Shown here: positions 16,309 to 22,321 of the stretch, one piece after another
How positions within the stretch are numbered: position 1 is the first letter of the stretch
Layout of the letters: the number at the start of each line of letters is the position of its first letter
Notes under the pieces: model-generated
Seen by the model: the letters and a program-made list of their open reading frames with translations, nothing else
Told to the model about the DNA's origin: nothing
The model's database searches: none
Assembly: GCA_964517585.1 (NCBI GenBank)
Contig: CAZFCB010000019.1
Location: 1 to 26,434 of the forward strand
Direction of reading: 5' to 3'
Source of the DNA: JAGORY01 sp964517585
GTDB lineage: Bacteria > Patescibacteriota > Gracilibacteria > Peribacterales > Peribacteraceae
Length of the DNA: 26,434 bases
Position numbers and translations under genes: made by a program

Positions 16309-17100
16309 ATGAAGAAGTCTACTCACGCTCCATTGCTCAACATACAAGGTCTTAAGGCCTCTATTGGCGAGAAAGCTATTCTCAAGGGGTTGAATCTCAC
16401 GGTACAGCGAGGTGAAATTCATGCCATCATGGGGCCTAATGGTTCTGGAAAGTCCACACTTGTCTCAGCGCTCATGGGACACCCCGCATACCGTATTGAT
16501 GGAGGAGTCATCGATTTTCATGGAAACAATCTCTTTTCGATGAGCGCAGATCAGCGCGCTCGCGCTGGTATGTTTCTTGCATTTCAGTATCCCAAGGAAA
16601 TTGCCGGAGTGCCGCTTCGAAGTTTTTTGCTTGCCGCATACGAAGCCCAAATGTCAGCTCGCAACAAAGATCACCGCAAAATCTCTCCAGTAAAATTCCA
16701 GAAACTACTCACGGAAACGATGGCATCGCTCCGGATGGATCCGGCATTTGCAGACCGAGCTGTCAATAAAGGTTTTAGCGGTGGTGAAAAGAAAAAAGCA
16801 GAAGTTCTGCAGATGAAAATCTTGCAACCAACTCTTGCGCTGCTCGATGAAACGGATTCCGGTTTGGATGTCGATGCGCTCAAGACAGTCGCCGAGGGGG
16901 TGCAGAGCATGCGTGGTCCAGATTTTTCTGCCGTCATCGTCACGCACTACGCACGTTTGCTGGAGTACATCATTCCAGATTACGTCCACGTCATGATCCG
17001 AGGGCAGCTCGTAGAGAGTGGTGGAGCGGAACTAGCGCACAGACTCGAGAAAAATGGGTATGCGACATACGGAGTCCATGAGAAAATTATGTTCGCCTAA
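16309..17100 (+). CDS. sufC: Fe-S cluster assembly ATPase SufC
   Basis: SufC is the ABC-type ATPase that works with the SufB/SufD scaffold in Fe-S cluster assembly. The 263-residue protein has Walker A GPNGSGKST (~41-49), signature FSGGEKKKAEVLQM (~155) and Walker B LALLDETDSGLD (~176). SufC hallmarks are MGHPAYRI, MFLAFQYPKEIAGVP and VIVTHYARLLEYIIPDYVHVM. No sufB, sufD or sufS accompanies it; the following gene is a SIMPL protein with 67 bp between. The start codon has no Shine-Dalgarno sequence. Whether sufB lies elsewhere cannot be seen here. Confidence 0.94.
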   Translation: MKKSTHAPLLNIQGLKASIGEKAILKGLNLTVQRGEIHAIMGPNGSGKSTLVSALMGHPAYRIDGGVIDFHGNNLFSMSADQRARAGMFLAFQYPKEIAGVPLRSFLLAAYEAQMSARNKDHRKISPVKFQKLLTETMASLRMDPAFADRAVNKGFSGGEKKKAEVLQMKILQPTLALLDETDSGLDVDALKTVAEGVQSMRGPDFSAVIVTHYARLLEYIIPDYVHVMIRGQLVESGGAELAHRLEKNGYATYGVHEKIMFA

Positions 17101-17167
17101 TATATCCTTGTAACGTTTTTACTCCTCAAACGTAGTACATAGTGTTCTGACTCTTTCCCCTCTCTCT

Positions 17168-17926
17168 ATGACCGATACAAATGCTACCGTGACACTCCGG
17201 CCACCTGTATGGGCATTACTTCTCGCTGTTGCGATTGGTGGTTTCTTCTACCTCGCAGGAAAAAATCTGGAAATAAAAGGACCACTGACAAACCCTGTGA
17301 CGATTTCCGTCACGGCTGACGGAAAAGTATCGACGCCACCTGACATCGCGATGGTGAGCTTCGGCATCACTACGGGGCGCCAGCCAACTGCCAAGGCTGC
17401 GACGGATGTCATCAAAAAGAATATGACAAAAATCCTCTCCGCCGTGAAGGAATTGGGGGTTGCAGAAAAAGACATCGCAACTGAAAGTTTTTACCTGAGT
17501 CCCGAGTACGACTACACGACGAGCGGCCAGATTCCACGCGGATTTCAGGCTACACAAACGCTGCGCGTGAAAATCCGTGACCTCGACAAAGTAGGTGATG
17601 TCCTCACTGCTGCGACAAACGCAGGCGCGAATCAGGCTGGAGGAATTAATTTCTCTGTCGATAATCCCGATGCAATGAAGGCGCAGGCTCGTGAAATTGC
17701 CATTGGAAAAGCGAAGGCAAAAGCTGAAGTACTCGCAAAAAACCTTGGCATGTCACTCGGCAGGATGACTGGCTTTAGTGAGGATGGCGCGTACAACCCA
17801 CCAATGCCGATGATGATGAAGGCCAACTACGACGCTGGTAACAGTATGGCCGAGCGAAGTCTCGAGATTCCCGCTGGAGAGCAGGATATCGTTTCGAATG
17901 TGACGATAATGTACGAACTTCGGTAA
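17168..17926 (+). CDS. SIMPL-domain (DUF541) envelope protein
   Basis: This predicted periplasmic or extracytoplasmic protein of 252 residues has an N-terminal membrane anchor (~13-32) and one SIMPL domain (~42-252). Family features include VTISVTADGKVSTPPDIAMV, GVAEKDIATESFYLSPEY and GFQATQTLRVKI. Later ones are AREIAIGKAKAKAEVLAKNLGM and a final EIPAGEQDIVSNVTIMYEL. In other bacteria SIMPL proteins (YggE, BP26) form oligomeric channels or respond to oxidative stress; the biochemical role is unsettled. A strong terminator follows. Confidence 0.9.
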   Translation: MTDTNATVTLRPPVWALLLAVAIGGFFYLAGKNLEIKGPLTNPVTISVTADGKVSTPPDIAMVSFGITTGRQPTAKAATDVIKKNMTKILSAVKELGVAEKDIATESFYLSPEYDYTTSGQIPRGFQATQTLRVKIRDLDKVGDVLTAATNAGANQAGGINFSVDNPDAMKAQAREIAIGKAKAKAEVLAKNLGMSLGRMTGFSEDGAYNPPMPMMMKANYDAGNSMAERSLEIPAGEQDIVSNVTIMYELR

Positions 17927-17933
17927 AGACATC

Positions 17934-18515
17934 TTAAGCCGCCTTACAAAAGGCGGCTTTTTTCGATGTTTCAAAAATACAGAGCGGTGGGAAATTAACA
18001 ATCTCATAATTCGTTCGCACTGTGGAGAAGTAACGGAGGAGAATCTTGCGAACACGCGGATGGAAGAGAAATATAATGAGCTTGCCTGTGTCCGAGAGAA
18101 CAGATCGCGAACTTCCTAAGATTTGATCAATTGTATCGTCCGCCATAACCGAGAGCGGGATACTTGAAAAAATATAATCTGCCTTCTTGCCATACTGATG
18201 GAGAATAGCCTCTACATGCTCTGCGGATTCATGAATAACATGTACACGAGGATCTGTGAATGTACGACGAAGGTGCTCGACGAGCTTTGCTGATTTCTCG
18301 ATGAGAATAATTATAGAATCTGACGACAATCTGTTGCTTGCAAGAATTGCCCGCGCTAGAACGCCTGTACCTGGCCCATATTCGACGACGACTGAGGATC
18401 CGTGCTGTATGCGGGAGGCAAGCCTCCGCGCAATTCTGGGTGATGTAGGAATGACCGACGATACCTGTAGTGGGTTGCGGCAAAAGCACCGAAGAAAGAG
18501 TAGGCACTCTGGCAT
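17934..18515 (-). CDS. PmtA-like class I SAM-dependent methyltransferase
   Basis: The protein has the layout of phospholipid N-methyltransferases (PmtA) and rRNA adenine dimethylases. It begins with FLRCFCRNPLQVSSVIPTS, followed by the SAM-binding VVEYGPGTGVLARAIL, the acidic strand IILIEKS and SIPLSVMADD. It lacks the NPPY of DNA methylases. At 193 residues it matches PmtA length, so methylation of a membrane lipid headgroup is the best guess. The start at 18515 is supported by TACGAT (18527-18522) ending 6 nt upstream; an in-frame ATG at 18545 would add ten residues. Its last nine codons are encoded inside the terminator hairpin of the opposing SIMPL gene. Confidence 0.8.
   Translation of the reverse strand: MPECLLFLRCFCRNPLQVSSVIPTSPRIARRLASRIQHGSSVVVEYGPGTGVLARAILASNRLSSDSIIILIEKSAKLVEHLRRTFTDPRVHVIHESAEHVEAILHQYGKKADYIFSSIPLSVMADDTIDQILGSSRSVLSDTGKLIIFLFHPRVRKILLRYFSTVRTNYEIVNFPPLCIFETSKKAAFCKAA
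17936..17963 (+). terminator. Intrinsic terminator of the SIMPL gene, overlapping the methyltransferase coding end
   Basis: A 10-bp perfect stem AAGCCGCCTT/AAGGCGGCTT (17936-17945 with 17950-17959, loop ACAA) is followed by T residues to 17963. On the other strand the same hairpin encodes the C-terminal residues and part of the stop codon of the PmtA-like methyltransferase. Confidence 0.92.
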
Positions 18516-18622
18516 GGATACATCGTACACAATGTGAGAAGACATTGCTTCTCGGCCGGCAATACAAGTATGAAAATATGGCTTATATAAGCACTAAATT
18601 ACCATCGATGTGAGTATTTTCT

Positions 18623-18650
18623 TTGACAGAAAAGTCGCACATGCCACACT
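18623..18650 (+). promoter_or_regulatory. Promoter of the methionine-rich leader
   Basis: A perfect -35 TTGACA (18623-18628) is followed 16 bp on by CACACT (18645-18650), preceded by TGC as an extended -10. CACACT keeps only the key A2 and T6 plus A4. It ends exactly 8 nt before the ATG at 18659, the same geometry as at secA and holB, so the leader peptide would itself be translated from a leaderless RNA. Confidence 0.5.
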
Positions 18651-18658
18651 CTGCGCAC

Positions 18659-18724
18659 ATGCACTCCCTCGCACACACCATGATGTTCATGATGCGCTCC
18701 GCGCGAGGGTTGGTTGCTGCGTAA
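18659..18724 (+). CDS. Putative methionine-rich leader peptide, 21 aa
   Basis: This mini-ORF lies upstream of the homocysteine S-methyltransferase-like gene. Five of 21 residues are Met, including the cluster MMFMM (codons at 18680-18694). It ends with TAA at 18722-18724. Starting from the in-frame ATG at 18641 would give 27 residues with six Met and four His. The Met cluster falls between the two arms of a 7-bp helix (18666-18672 with 18703-18709), where ribosome stalling would change folding of the downstream RNA. The composition, position and pairing suggest a regulatory leader peptide of the TrpL type, responding to charged tRNA-Met. Translation has not been shown. Confidence 0.6.
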   Translation: MHSLAHTMMFMMRSARGLVAA

Positions 18725-18768
18725 GGTACGCACCCGCTACTCACTCGCGCACGACGCGAGACTTTTTT
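18666..18768 (+). promoter_or_regulatory. Candidate transcription attenuator (four-segment, terminator/antiterminator)
   Basis: Four segments can pair exclusively. Segment 1 CCCTCGC (18666-18672) pairs with segment 2 GCGAGGG (18703-18709). Segment 2 in the form GCGCGAG (18701-18707) pairs with segment 3 CTCGCGC (18744-18750). Segment 3 CTCGCG (18744-18749) pairs with segment 4 CGCGAG (18755-18760), which is followed by six T (18763-18768), making an intrinsic terminator. A small 6-bp hairpin (18718-18723 with 18727-18732) sits in the antiterminator loop. Pairing 1:2 plus 3:4 stops transcription and pairing 2:3 allows it. The Met codons lie between segments 1 and 2. Confidence 0.65.
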
Positions 18769-18826
18769 CTATGCACTTCTCATGAAGCTTTACATTCTCT
18801 ACCTCCGCACGCAGTCGATGTTGATG

Positions 18827-18859
18827 TGAAACGTGGCCTCATCCACACGTTTCATTTTT
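18827..18859 (+). terminator. Second terminator-like hairpin just before the methyltransferase start
   Basis: A 9-bp perfect stem TGAAACGTG/CACGTTTCA (18827-18835 with 18846-18854), with a 10-nt loop, is followed by five T. It ends 16 nt before the ATG at 18876, so it could terminate transcription or occlude initiation. It may be a second control point in the same leader. Confidence 0.6.
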
Positions 18860-18875
18860 CTTCTCAACCTCAACC

Positions 18876-19874
18876 ATGTCACTCAATGCATCATCCACTG
18901 GATCACCTGAAGTTTTAAGCGGCCCCTTCGGTTCACTACTGAATGATCTTCACAGCGTTTCAACACGCGAAGCCTTTGCGCAAGAGCGCTTTGATTGGAT
19001 TCGAGACGCACTGCGTGCATACAAAGAAGAAGGGCTGGTCGATCAACCAGTGTTACCAACATTCGCGGCGGCACCACGAGGTATTCGCGGCGGCAGATTC
19101 ACGGATGAGCATCTCCATTGGAATCAAATTGCTGCACAGCTCACGCACGAGATATTTCAGCGTCCGGCCTTCGGAAGTTATGCGCCACTACTCGATACAT
19201 CCGGGGGCGACGACATAGCTTGGTCATTACTTACACAAAGACAAGAACGTGCGATGAGAATTCATACTCCTCAAATGCAAGCGCAGCGAGATGCAGGTGT
19301 ACTCAATGCGCTCGGAGAGGCGTTTCACGACTTCGACGAGGCAGCAGGATTTGTAAAAGCAGCGGTAAGAGCCGGTATGCACAACGTGATTGCTTCGTTT
19401 GAACCAACGAAGCGTGGCCTCCCGAACAACGCATTGGACATCGCTTCGTACGACGAAGTTGCAGAGAGGCTCAGAGATCTTACGCATGGAAAAATTGACG
19501 TCGCAATTGGCATGAACTGTGGTAACGCTGATCAAATTCTTGAGATTCTTGAAGGGTCAAGACGTGGCACATTCTCGGCCGTGTATCCGAATCACGCCGT
19601 AATTCCGCACAATGATTTGGGGGCAGAATTCCGTACACTCGGCGATCTGAATCATGAACGCGATGCTGAGCAGGAACGAAGATTTCAGGAGCTTCGTCAT
19701 CTCTTTGAGATCTCGGATCATCAACTTTCAAAGCTTGTAACTCTCGGCGGCGAACTCGATCTCAAATATCTCGGCCTCTGTTGCGGCGCTTCGCCGAAAG
19801 ACACCGCTGCTCTCGCAGCACGCTTGAGAGCTACTACGCCTGACGCCGTCCCGCTATCGCCTCTCGTAGCGTGA
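18876..19874 (+). CDS. Homocysteine S-methyltransferase-family protein
   Basis: Enzymes of this family (MmuM, BHMT, the N-terminal part of MetH) methylate homocysteine to methionine using a zinc-bound thiol. The 332-residue protein shows the diagnostic zinc ligands: one Cys in DVAIGMNCG (~213) and the pair in LGLCCGASPKDTAAL (~301-302), equivalent to NC and GGCCG in MetH. FVKAAVRAGMHNVIASFEPT and SAVYPNHAVIPHND match further barrel strands. The first ~110 residues are divergent, so the methyl donor cannot be named. No Shine-Dalgarno sequence precedes the ATG. The 5' leader contains a Met-rich mini-ORF and two terminator-like hairpins, consistent with control by methionine supply. Its 3' end overlaps recR tail-to-tail by 41 bp. 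Confidence 0.78.
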   Translation: MSLNASSTGSPEVLSGPFGSLLNDLHSVSTREAFAQERFDWIRDALRAYKEEGLVDQPVLPTFAAAPRGIRGGRFTDEHLHWNQIAAQLTHEIFQRPAFGSYAPLLDTSGGDDIAWSLLTQRQERAMRIHTPQMQAQRDAGVLNALGEAFHDFDEAAGFVKAAVRAGMHNVIASFEPTKRGLPNNALDIASYDEVAERLRDLTHGKIDVAIGMNCGNADQILEILEGSRRGTFSAVYPNHAVIPHNDLGAEFRTLGDLNHERDAEQERRFQELRHLFEISDHQLSKLVTLGGELDLKYLGLCCGASPKDTAALAARLRATTPDAVPLSPLVA

Positions 19875-20430
19875 CCTGATCTGCAAACTCAATGTCTGCA
19901 CCCATGGGTAAGCCGTGTGCGAGTCTCGTAATTTTTTCTACCATCGGAGCCACTTGCTGCTTGATGTACGCAGCGGTGGCTTCACCTTCGGTATCCAAAT
20001 TTGTCGCGATGATCACCTCTGCAATATTGCCAGCCTTACAGCGTTCGACGAGCTCTTGTAACTTGAGTTGCTCAGGTCCGTATCCGTCAATGGGCGATAA
20101 GACTCCATGCAAAACGTGATACAAGCCTTTGTATCCTGCCTTCTCGAACGCAACGACTTCGAGTGGTTCTTCGACGACGAGAATCTGGGTTGCATCGCGG
20201 GATCGGTCGGAGCAAATAGAACATTCTTCATTGAGAGAAATCATCTGACAAACTTTGCAATATTGAAGATCACGTTTCAGAGCGATGAGCGCATTCCCGA
20301 GTCCTTCGGGTGTGGCCTTACTGGAGCGGAGCAAATGAAACGTCATCCGTTCCGCGGACTTGGGGCCAATGCCGGGGAGTTTAGAAAACTCCTCGATGGC
20401 CTTTTGGATTTGTGGTGGGAGGAGAGACAC
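19834..20430 (-). CDS. recR: Recombination protein RecR
   Basis: RecR acts with RecO/RecF to load RecA at single-stranded gaps. From the GTG at 20430 the protein has 198 residues, the normal family length (E. coli 201). It has the helix-hairpin-helix LPGIGPKSAERM, a four-Cys zinc motif (CKVCQ and CSICSD) and a Toprim domain with ILVVEEPLEVVAFEKAG. The C-terminal part has TNLDTEGEATAAYI and RLAHGLPMGADIEFAD. An in-frame ATG at 20493 would add 21 residues unlike RecR. The GTG is supported by TATCCT (20442-20437) ending 6 nt upstream. The usual dnaX neighbour is absent. Confidence 0.93.
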   Translation of the reverse strand: MSLLPPQIQKAIEEFSKLPGIGPKSAERMTFHLLRSSKATPEGLGNALIALKRDLQYCKVCQMISLNEECSICSDRSRDATQILVVEEPLEVVAFEKAGYKGLYHVLHGVLSPIDGYGPEQLKLQELVERCKAGNIAEVIIATNLDTEGEATAAYIKQQVAPMVEKITRLAHGLPMGADIEFADQVTLREAIAGRRQA

Positions 20431-20482
20431 GAATGGAGGATAGATTGCGAAGCGCAATTCGTCACGTGAAGGTATAGCGAAT

Positions 20483-20510
20483 CCCCGCAACACACGAATG
20501 TGCTGCGGGG
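20483..20510. repeat. Inverted repeat between fae and recR
   Basis: A 12-nt stem with one mismatch (20483-20494 with 20499-20510, loop CGAA) is GC-rich at its base. No T-run follows on either strand, so it is not a canonical terminator; it may stabilise the 3' end of the fae transcript. On the minus strand it is preceded by CTGAAAGGAG. Confidence 0.6.
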
Positions 20511-20567
20511 GACGCTCCTTTCAGGTTAGAGGCAGTTGGTTGGTTGAGGACGGGATTCAGGCGAATG

Positions 20568-21353
20568 CTAGGCTGCCTTCGGTTTGAAGCCACGCAGAAC
20601 GTGTGCAGCTCCGGCAACCTTCGCATCGACGAGATTCTTCGCACTGCGACCACCGGTCATCGCCATCCACCATGCGAACAACATGCTCACATAGTTGAAG
20701 CAATAGATCCGATGGGCGCTAGCCGCCGCTTCATCGCCGGTCAGCATGACGAGCTTGTCGCCTTCACGGACGAGTTTGCCGGCCTCGTCACGCTTCGCAC
20801 CGGCGTTCGGATCAATGAAAACACCGGCAACGCAAACGAGCTTGTCGTACCCGTCCGCCGGGAAAAACCCGCGGGCAAGGGCATCGACCGTGGCATCTGC
20901 GACGGCGCTCTGGGCGGACCCGAACATTTGATTCGCGCGTTCACGCGAATTGGTTTCGACCTTGGTAACGATTGCCACCGGAGGTTTGACCATCATGTTG
21001 GGGTTTACCACCGCGAGCAGGTTGTTAAAACCGTACTTCTGGTTGGCGACAGCGTTGCCGAAAATCGTACCCATCGGCCCAGTGCTGTATCCGGTCATGA
21101 GATCGATATGAGCGACCTCCGGCCAAATAAACACATTGGGGTCCGGGTGCAAACCCGACAGCGCTTCGCCGCAGACGATACCGTTGAAGTCCGGACGAAC
21201 GAGGCCTTCCGGAACCTTAAACAGATCCCAGTCGATCGTCGGCAACGCGAGATTCTCCGGTTCCTTGAAGCCGAAAATGAATCCCACAAGCTTTTCGATC
21301 TGCTGGTCCAGTTCCCGATTCTCCGGAAGGGTGGCGAGTGACGTCGTTGTCAT
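20568..21353 (-). CDS. fae: Formaldehyde-activating enzyme (Fae) homologue with N-terminal extension
   Basis: Fae condenses formaldehyde with tetrahydromethanopterin in methylotrophs and methanogens. Matching blocks are CGEALSG, PEVAHIDLMTG with the catalytic-type His (H82), GNAVANQKYGFNNLLAVVNP, MVKPPVAIVTKVE, QMFGSAQSAVADATVDAL and VAGVFIDPNA. The protein has 261 residues against about 165-170 for typical Fae. The excess is a ~58-residue N-terminal extension and a charged insertion (~184-210). The gene stands out by GC (two 60-nt lines counted at 57-60%) and by a strong Shine-Dalgarno AAGGAG 8 nt before the ATG, which other genes here lack. It also has a leader of ~250 nt. Acquisition by transfer is likely. 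Actual formaldehyde activity is uncertain because no tetrahydromethanopterin genes are visible. Confidence 0.85.
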   Translation of the reverse strand: MTTTSLATLPENRELDQQIEKLVGFIFGFKEPENLALPTIDWDLFKVPEGLVRPDFNGIVCGEALSGLHPDPNVFIWPEVAHIDLMTGYSTGPMGTIFGNAVANQKYGFNNLLAVVNPNMMVKPPVAIVTKVETNSRERANQMFGSAQSAVADATVDALARGFFPADGYDKLVCVAGVFIDPNAGAKRDEAGKLVREGDKLVMLTGDEAAASAHRIYCFNYVSMLFAWWMAMTGGRSAKNLVDAKVAGAAHVLRGFKPKAA

Positions 21354-21500
21354 GAGAAGGTCTCCTTGTAACTAATGCATCACTTTCTCAAGGTGACGCA
21401 CGTGGTGAGATGTCCGGCACAGGTAAGTGCGCGGACGCAGTACTGCTTCGCCCCGAGAAAAACGGGGCTAGACACTCGAGTGCCCTTATACCAACGAGGT

Positions 21501-21543
21501 ACAGGTGCGCACTACACACGAAGCATGCGCACGGCGCACCTGT
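21501..21543 (-). promoter_or_regulatory. Large hairpin in the fae leader
   Basis: A 10-bp perfect stem ACAGGTGCGC/GCGCACCTGT encloses a 23-nt loop that holds a further GTGCGC-type copy, so alternative pairings are possible. A 6-bp GCCCCG/CGGGGC hairpin lies near 21449-21467. The leader runs from about 21607 to 21354 on the minus strand. I do not recognise a known riboswitch class. Confidence 0.5.
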
Positions 21544-21613
21544 AACCTTTTATAACTGCCAATCCTGTCAAAGAGCGTAAAACCCCAAATCCCGAGGGAT
21601 CTGAAGCGCACAC

Positions 21614-21642
21614 AGTTAAGACAATTTTTCTTTACATGTCAA
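21614..21642 (-). promoter_or_regulatory. Promoter of fae
   Basis: On the minus strand TTGACA (21642-21637), a 17-bp spacer and TTAACT (21619-21614) form a good sigma70-type promoter. Transcription would start near 21607, giving a leader of about 250 nt before the ATG at 21353. Confidence 0.55.
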
Positions 21643-21661
21643 CTCTATTGGCCTCTCAGAG

Positions 21662-21782
21662 GTCCTCATCCTCCAACTCCTTCTCCATTGAAATGGAGAA
21701 GGAGAGCTCCATAGAACATGCTAACAAATAGCAGAGTTCCCCTTCTCCGCTTTCGACGGAGAAGGGGCAAGGGGATGAGGAC
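21662..21782. repeat. REP-like inverted doublet (BIME-like element)
   Basis: Two related ~42-nt units face each other. Each begins with TCCTCATCC and contains a long palindrome. Unit 1 has a 12-bp stem (21677-21688 with 21693-21704, loop TGAA). Unit 2, inverted, has an 11-bp stem (21739-21749 with 21757-21767). The outer 10-bp arms GTCCTCATCC and GGATGAGGAC (21662-21671, 21773-21782) are perfect inverted repeats. The arrangement matches REP doublets mobilised by RAYT transposases; no transposase is present in the window. Confidence 0.75.
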
Positions 21783-21796
21783 TTTAGGATGCGATC

Positions 21797-22237
21797 TCAC
21801 ACCTCCCGCCCCTCCCTTACCCTCCTTTTTACATCACGTTCTTTAATGCGTTGGCGTTTATCAATACGTTTACGACCACGACCGATACCAATGAGCACTT
21901 TGATAAATTTCCCGGCCTGCACTTCCAGTGGAACGATGCTAATGCCTTTCTCTGCTTGCGCAGCTTCTAGCTTGGCAGCTTGGTTTTTGCGGAGTAAAAG
22001 TTCGCGATCATGACCCGGGTCGTAGTCCGGCATCGGCCCCGAGTATTTGTACAAACTGATCTTCGCCTGTTTCAAAACCGGCTTACCACCGAAAAACGAG
22101 ACGTAACTTCCAAGAAGACTCACCTGCCCCATTCTGCACGACTTCACTTCAGGCCCCGTCAGCATGATGCCAGCTTCCACGGTCTCAAGGATCTCGTAGT
22201 CAAATTTGGCGCGCCTATTCTGTGCAACGGTTTTCAT
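21797..22237 (-). CDS. smpB: SsrA-binding protein SmpB
   Basis: SmpB is the tmRNA partner in trans-translation, which rescues stalled ribosomes. The 146-residue protein has all family blocks: VAQNRRAKFDYEILETVEAGIMLTGPEVKS (written here as its halves NRRAKFDYEI and AGIMLTGPEVKS), SLLGSYVSF, RELLLRKNQ, GISIVPLEV and the basic C-terminal tail GRGRKRIDKRQ that follows tmRNA into the A site. The start is supported by TATTCT (22251-22246) ending 8 nt upstream. The ssrA gene was not seen in the window. The tail abuts the REP-like doublet. Confidence 0.96.
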   Translation of the reverse strand: MKTVAQNRRAKFDYEILETVEAGIMLTGPEVKSCRMGQVSLLGSYVSFFGGKPVLKQAKISLYKYSGPMPDYDPGHDRELLLRKNQAAKLEAAQAEKGISIVPLEVQAGKFIKVLIGIGRGRKRIDKRQRIKERDVKRRVREGREV

Positions 22238-22287
22238 TGATGAGAAGAATACACGAGAGACGGTAATACTTTTTCAAAACAGGTCAG

Positions 22288-22315
22288 TTGACACAAATAC
22301 ATAAATCATTATAAT
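22288..22315 (+). promoter_or_regulatory. Consensus promoter of the 22322 gene
   Basis: TTGACA (22288-22293), a 16-bp spacer and TATAAT (22310-22315) form the most perfect promoter in the window. The -10 box ends 6 nt before the ATG at 22322, so the first transcribed base should be at or next to the A of ATG. This is the clearest leaderless example. Confidence 0.8.
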
Positions 22316-22321
22316 ACATTT

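Noticed and set aside
16276..16422. Longer start at 16422 for the methyltransferase-glycosyltransferase fusion
   Set aside because: It would overlap the sufC coding region head-to-head by more than 100 bp, and the added residues show no family match. The -10 box points to 16275.
20544..21341. 265-codon open frame antisense to the fae-like gene
   Set aside because: It covers almost exactly the fae coding region on the other strand. High GC removes stops by chance, and Fae signature motifs clearly favour the minus strand.
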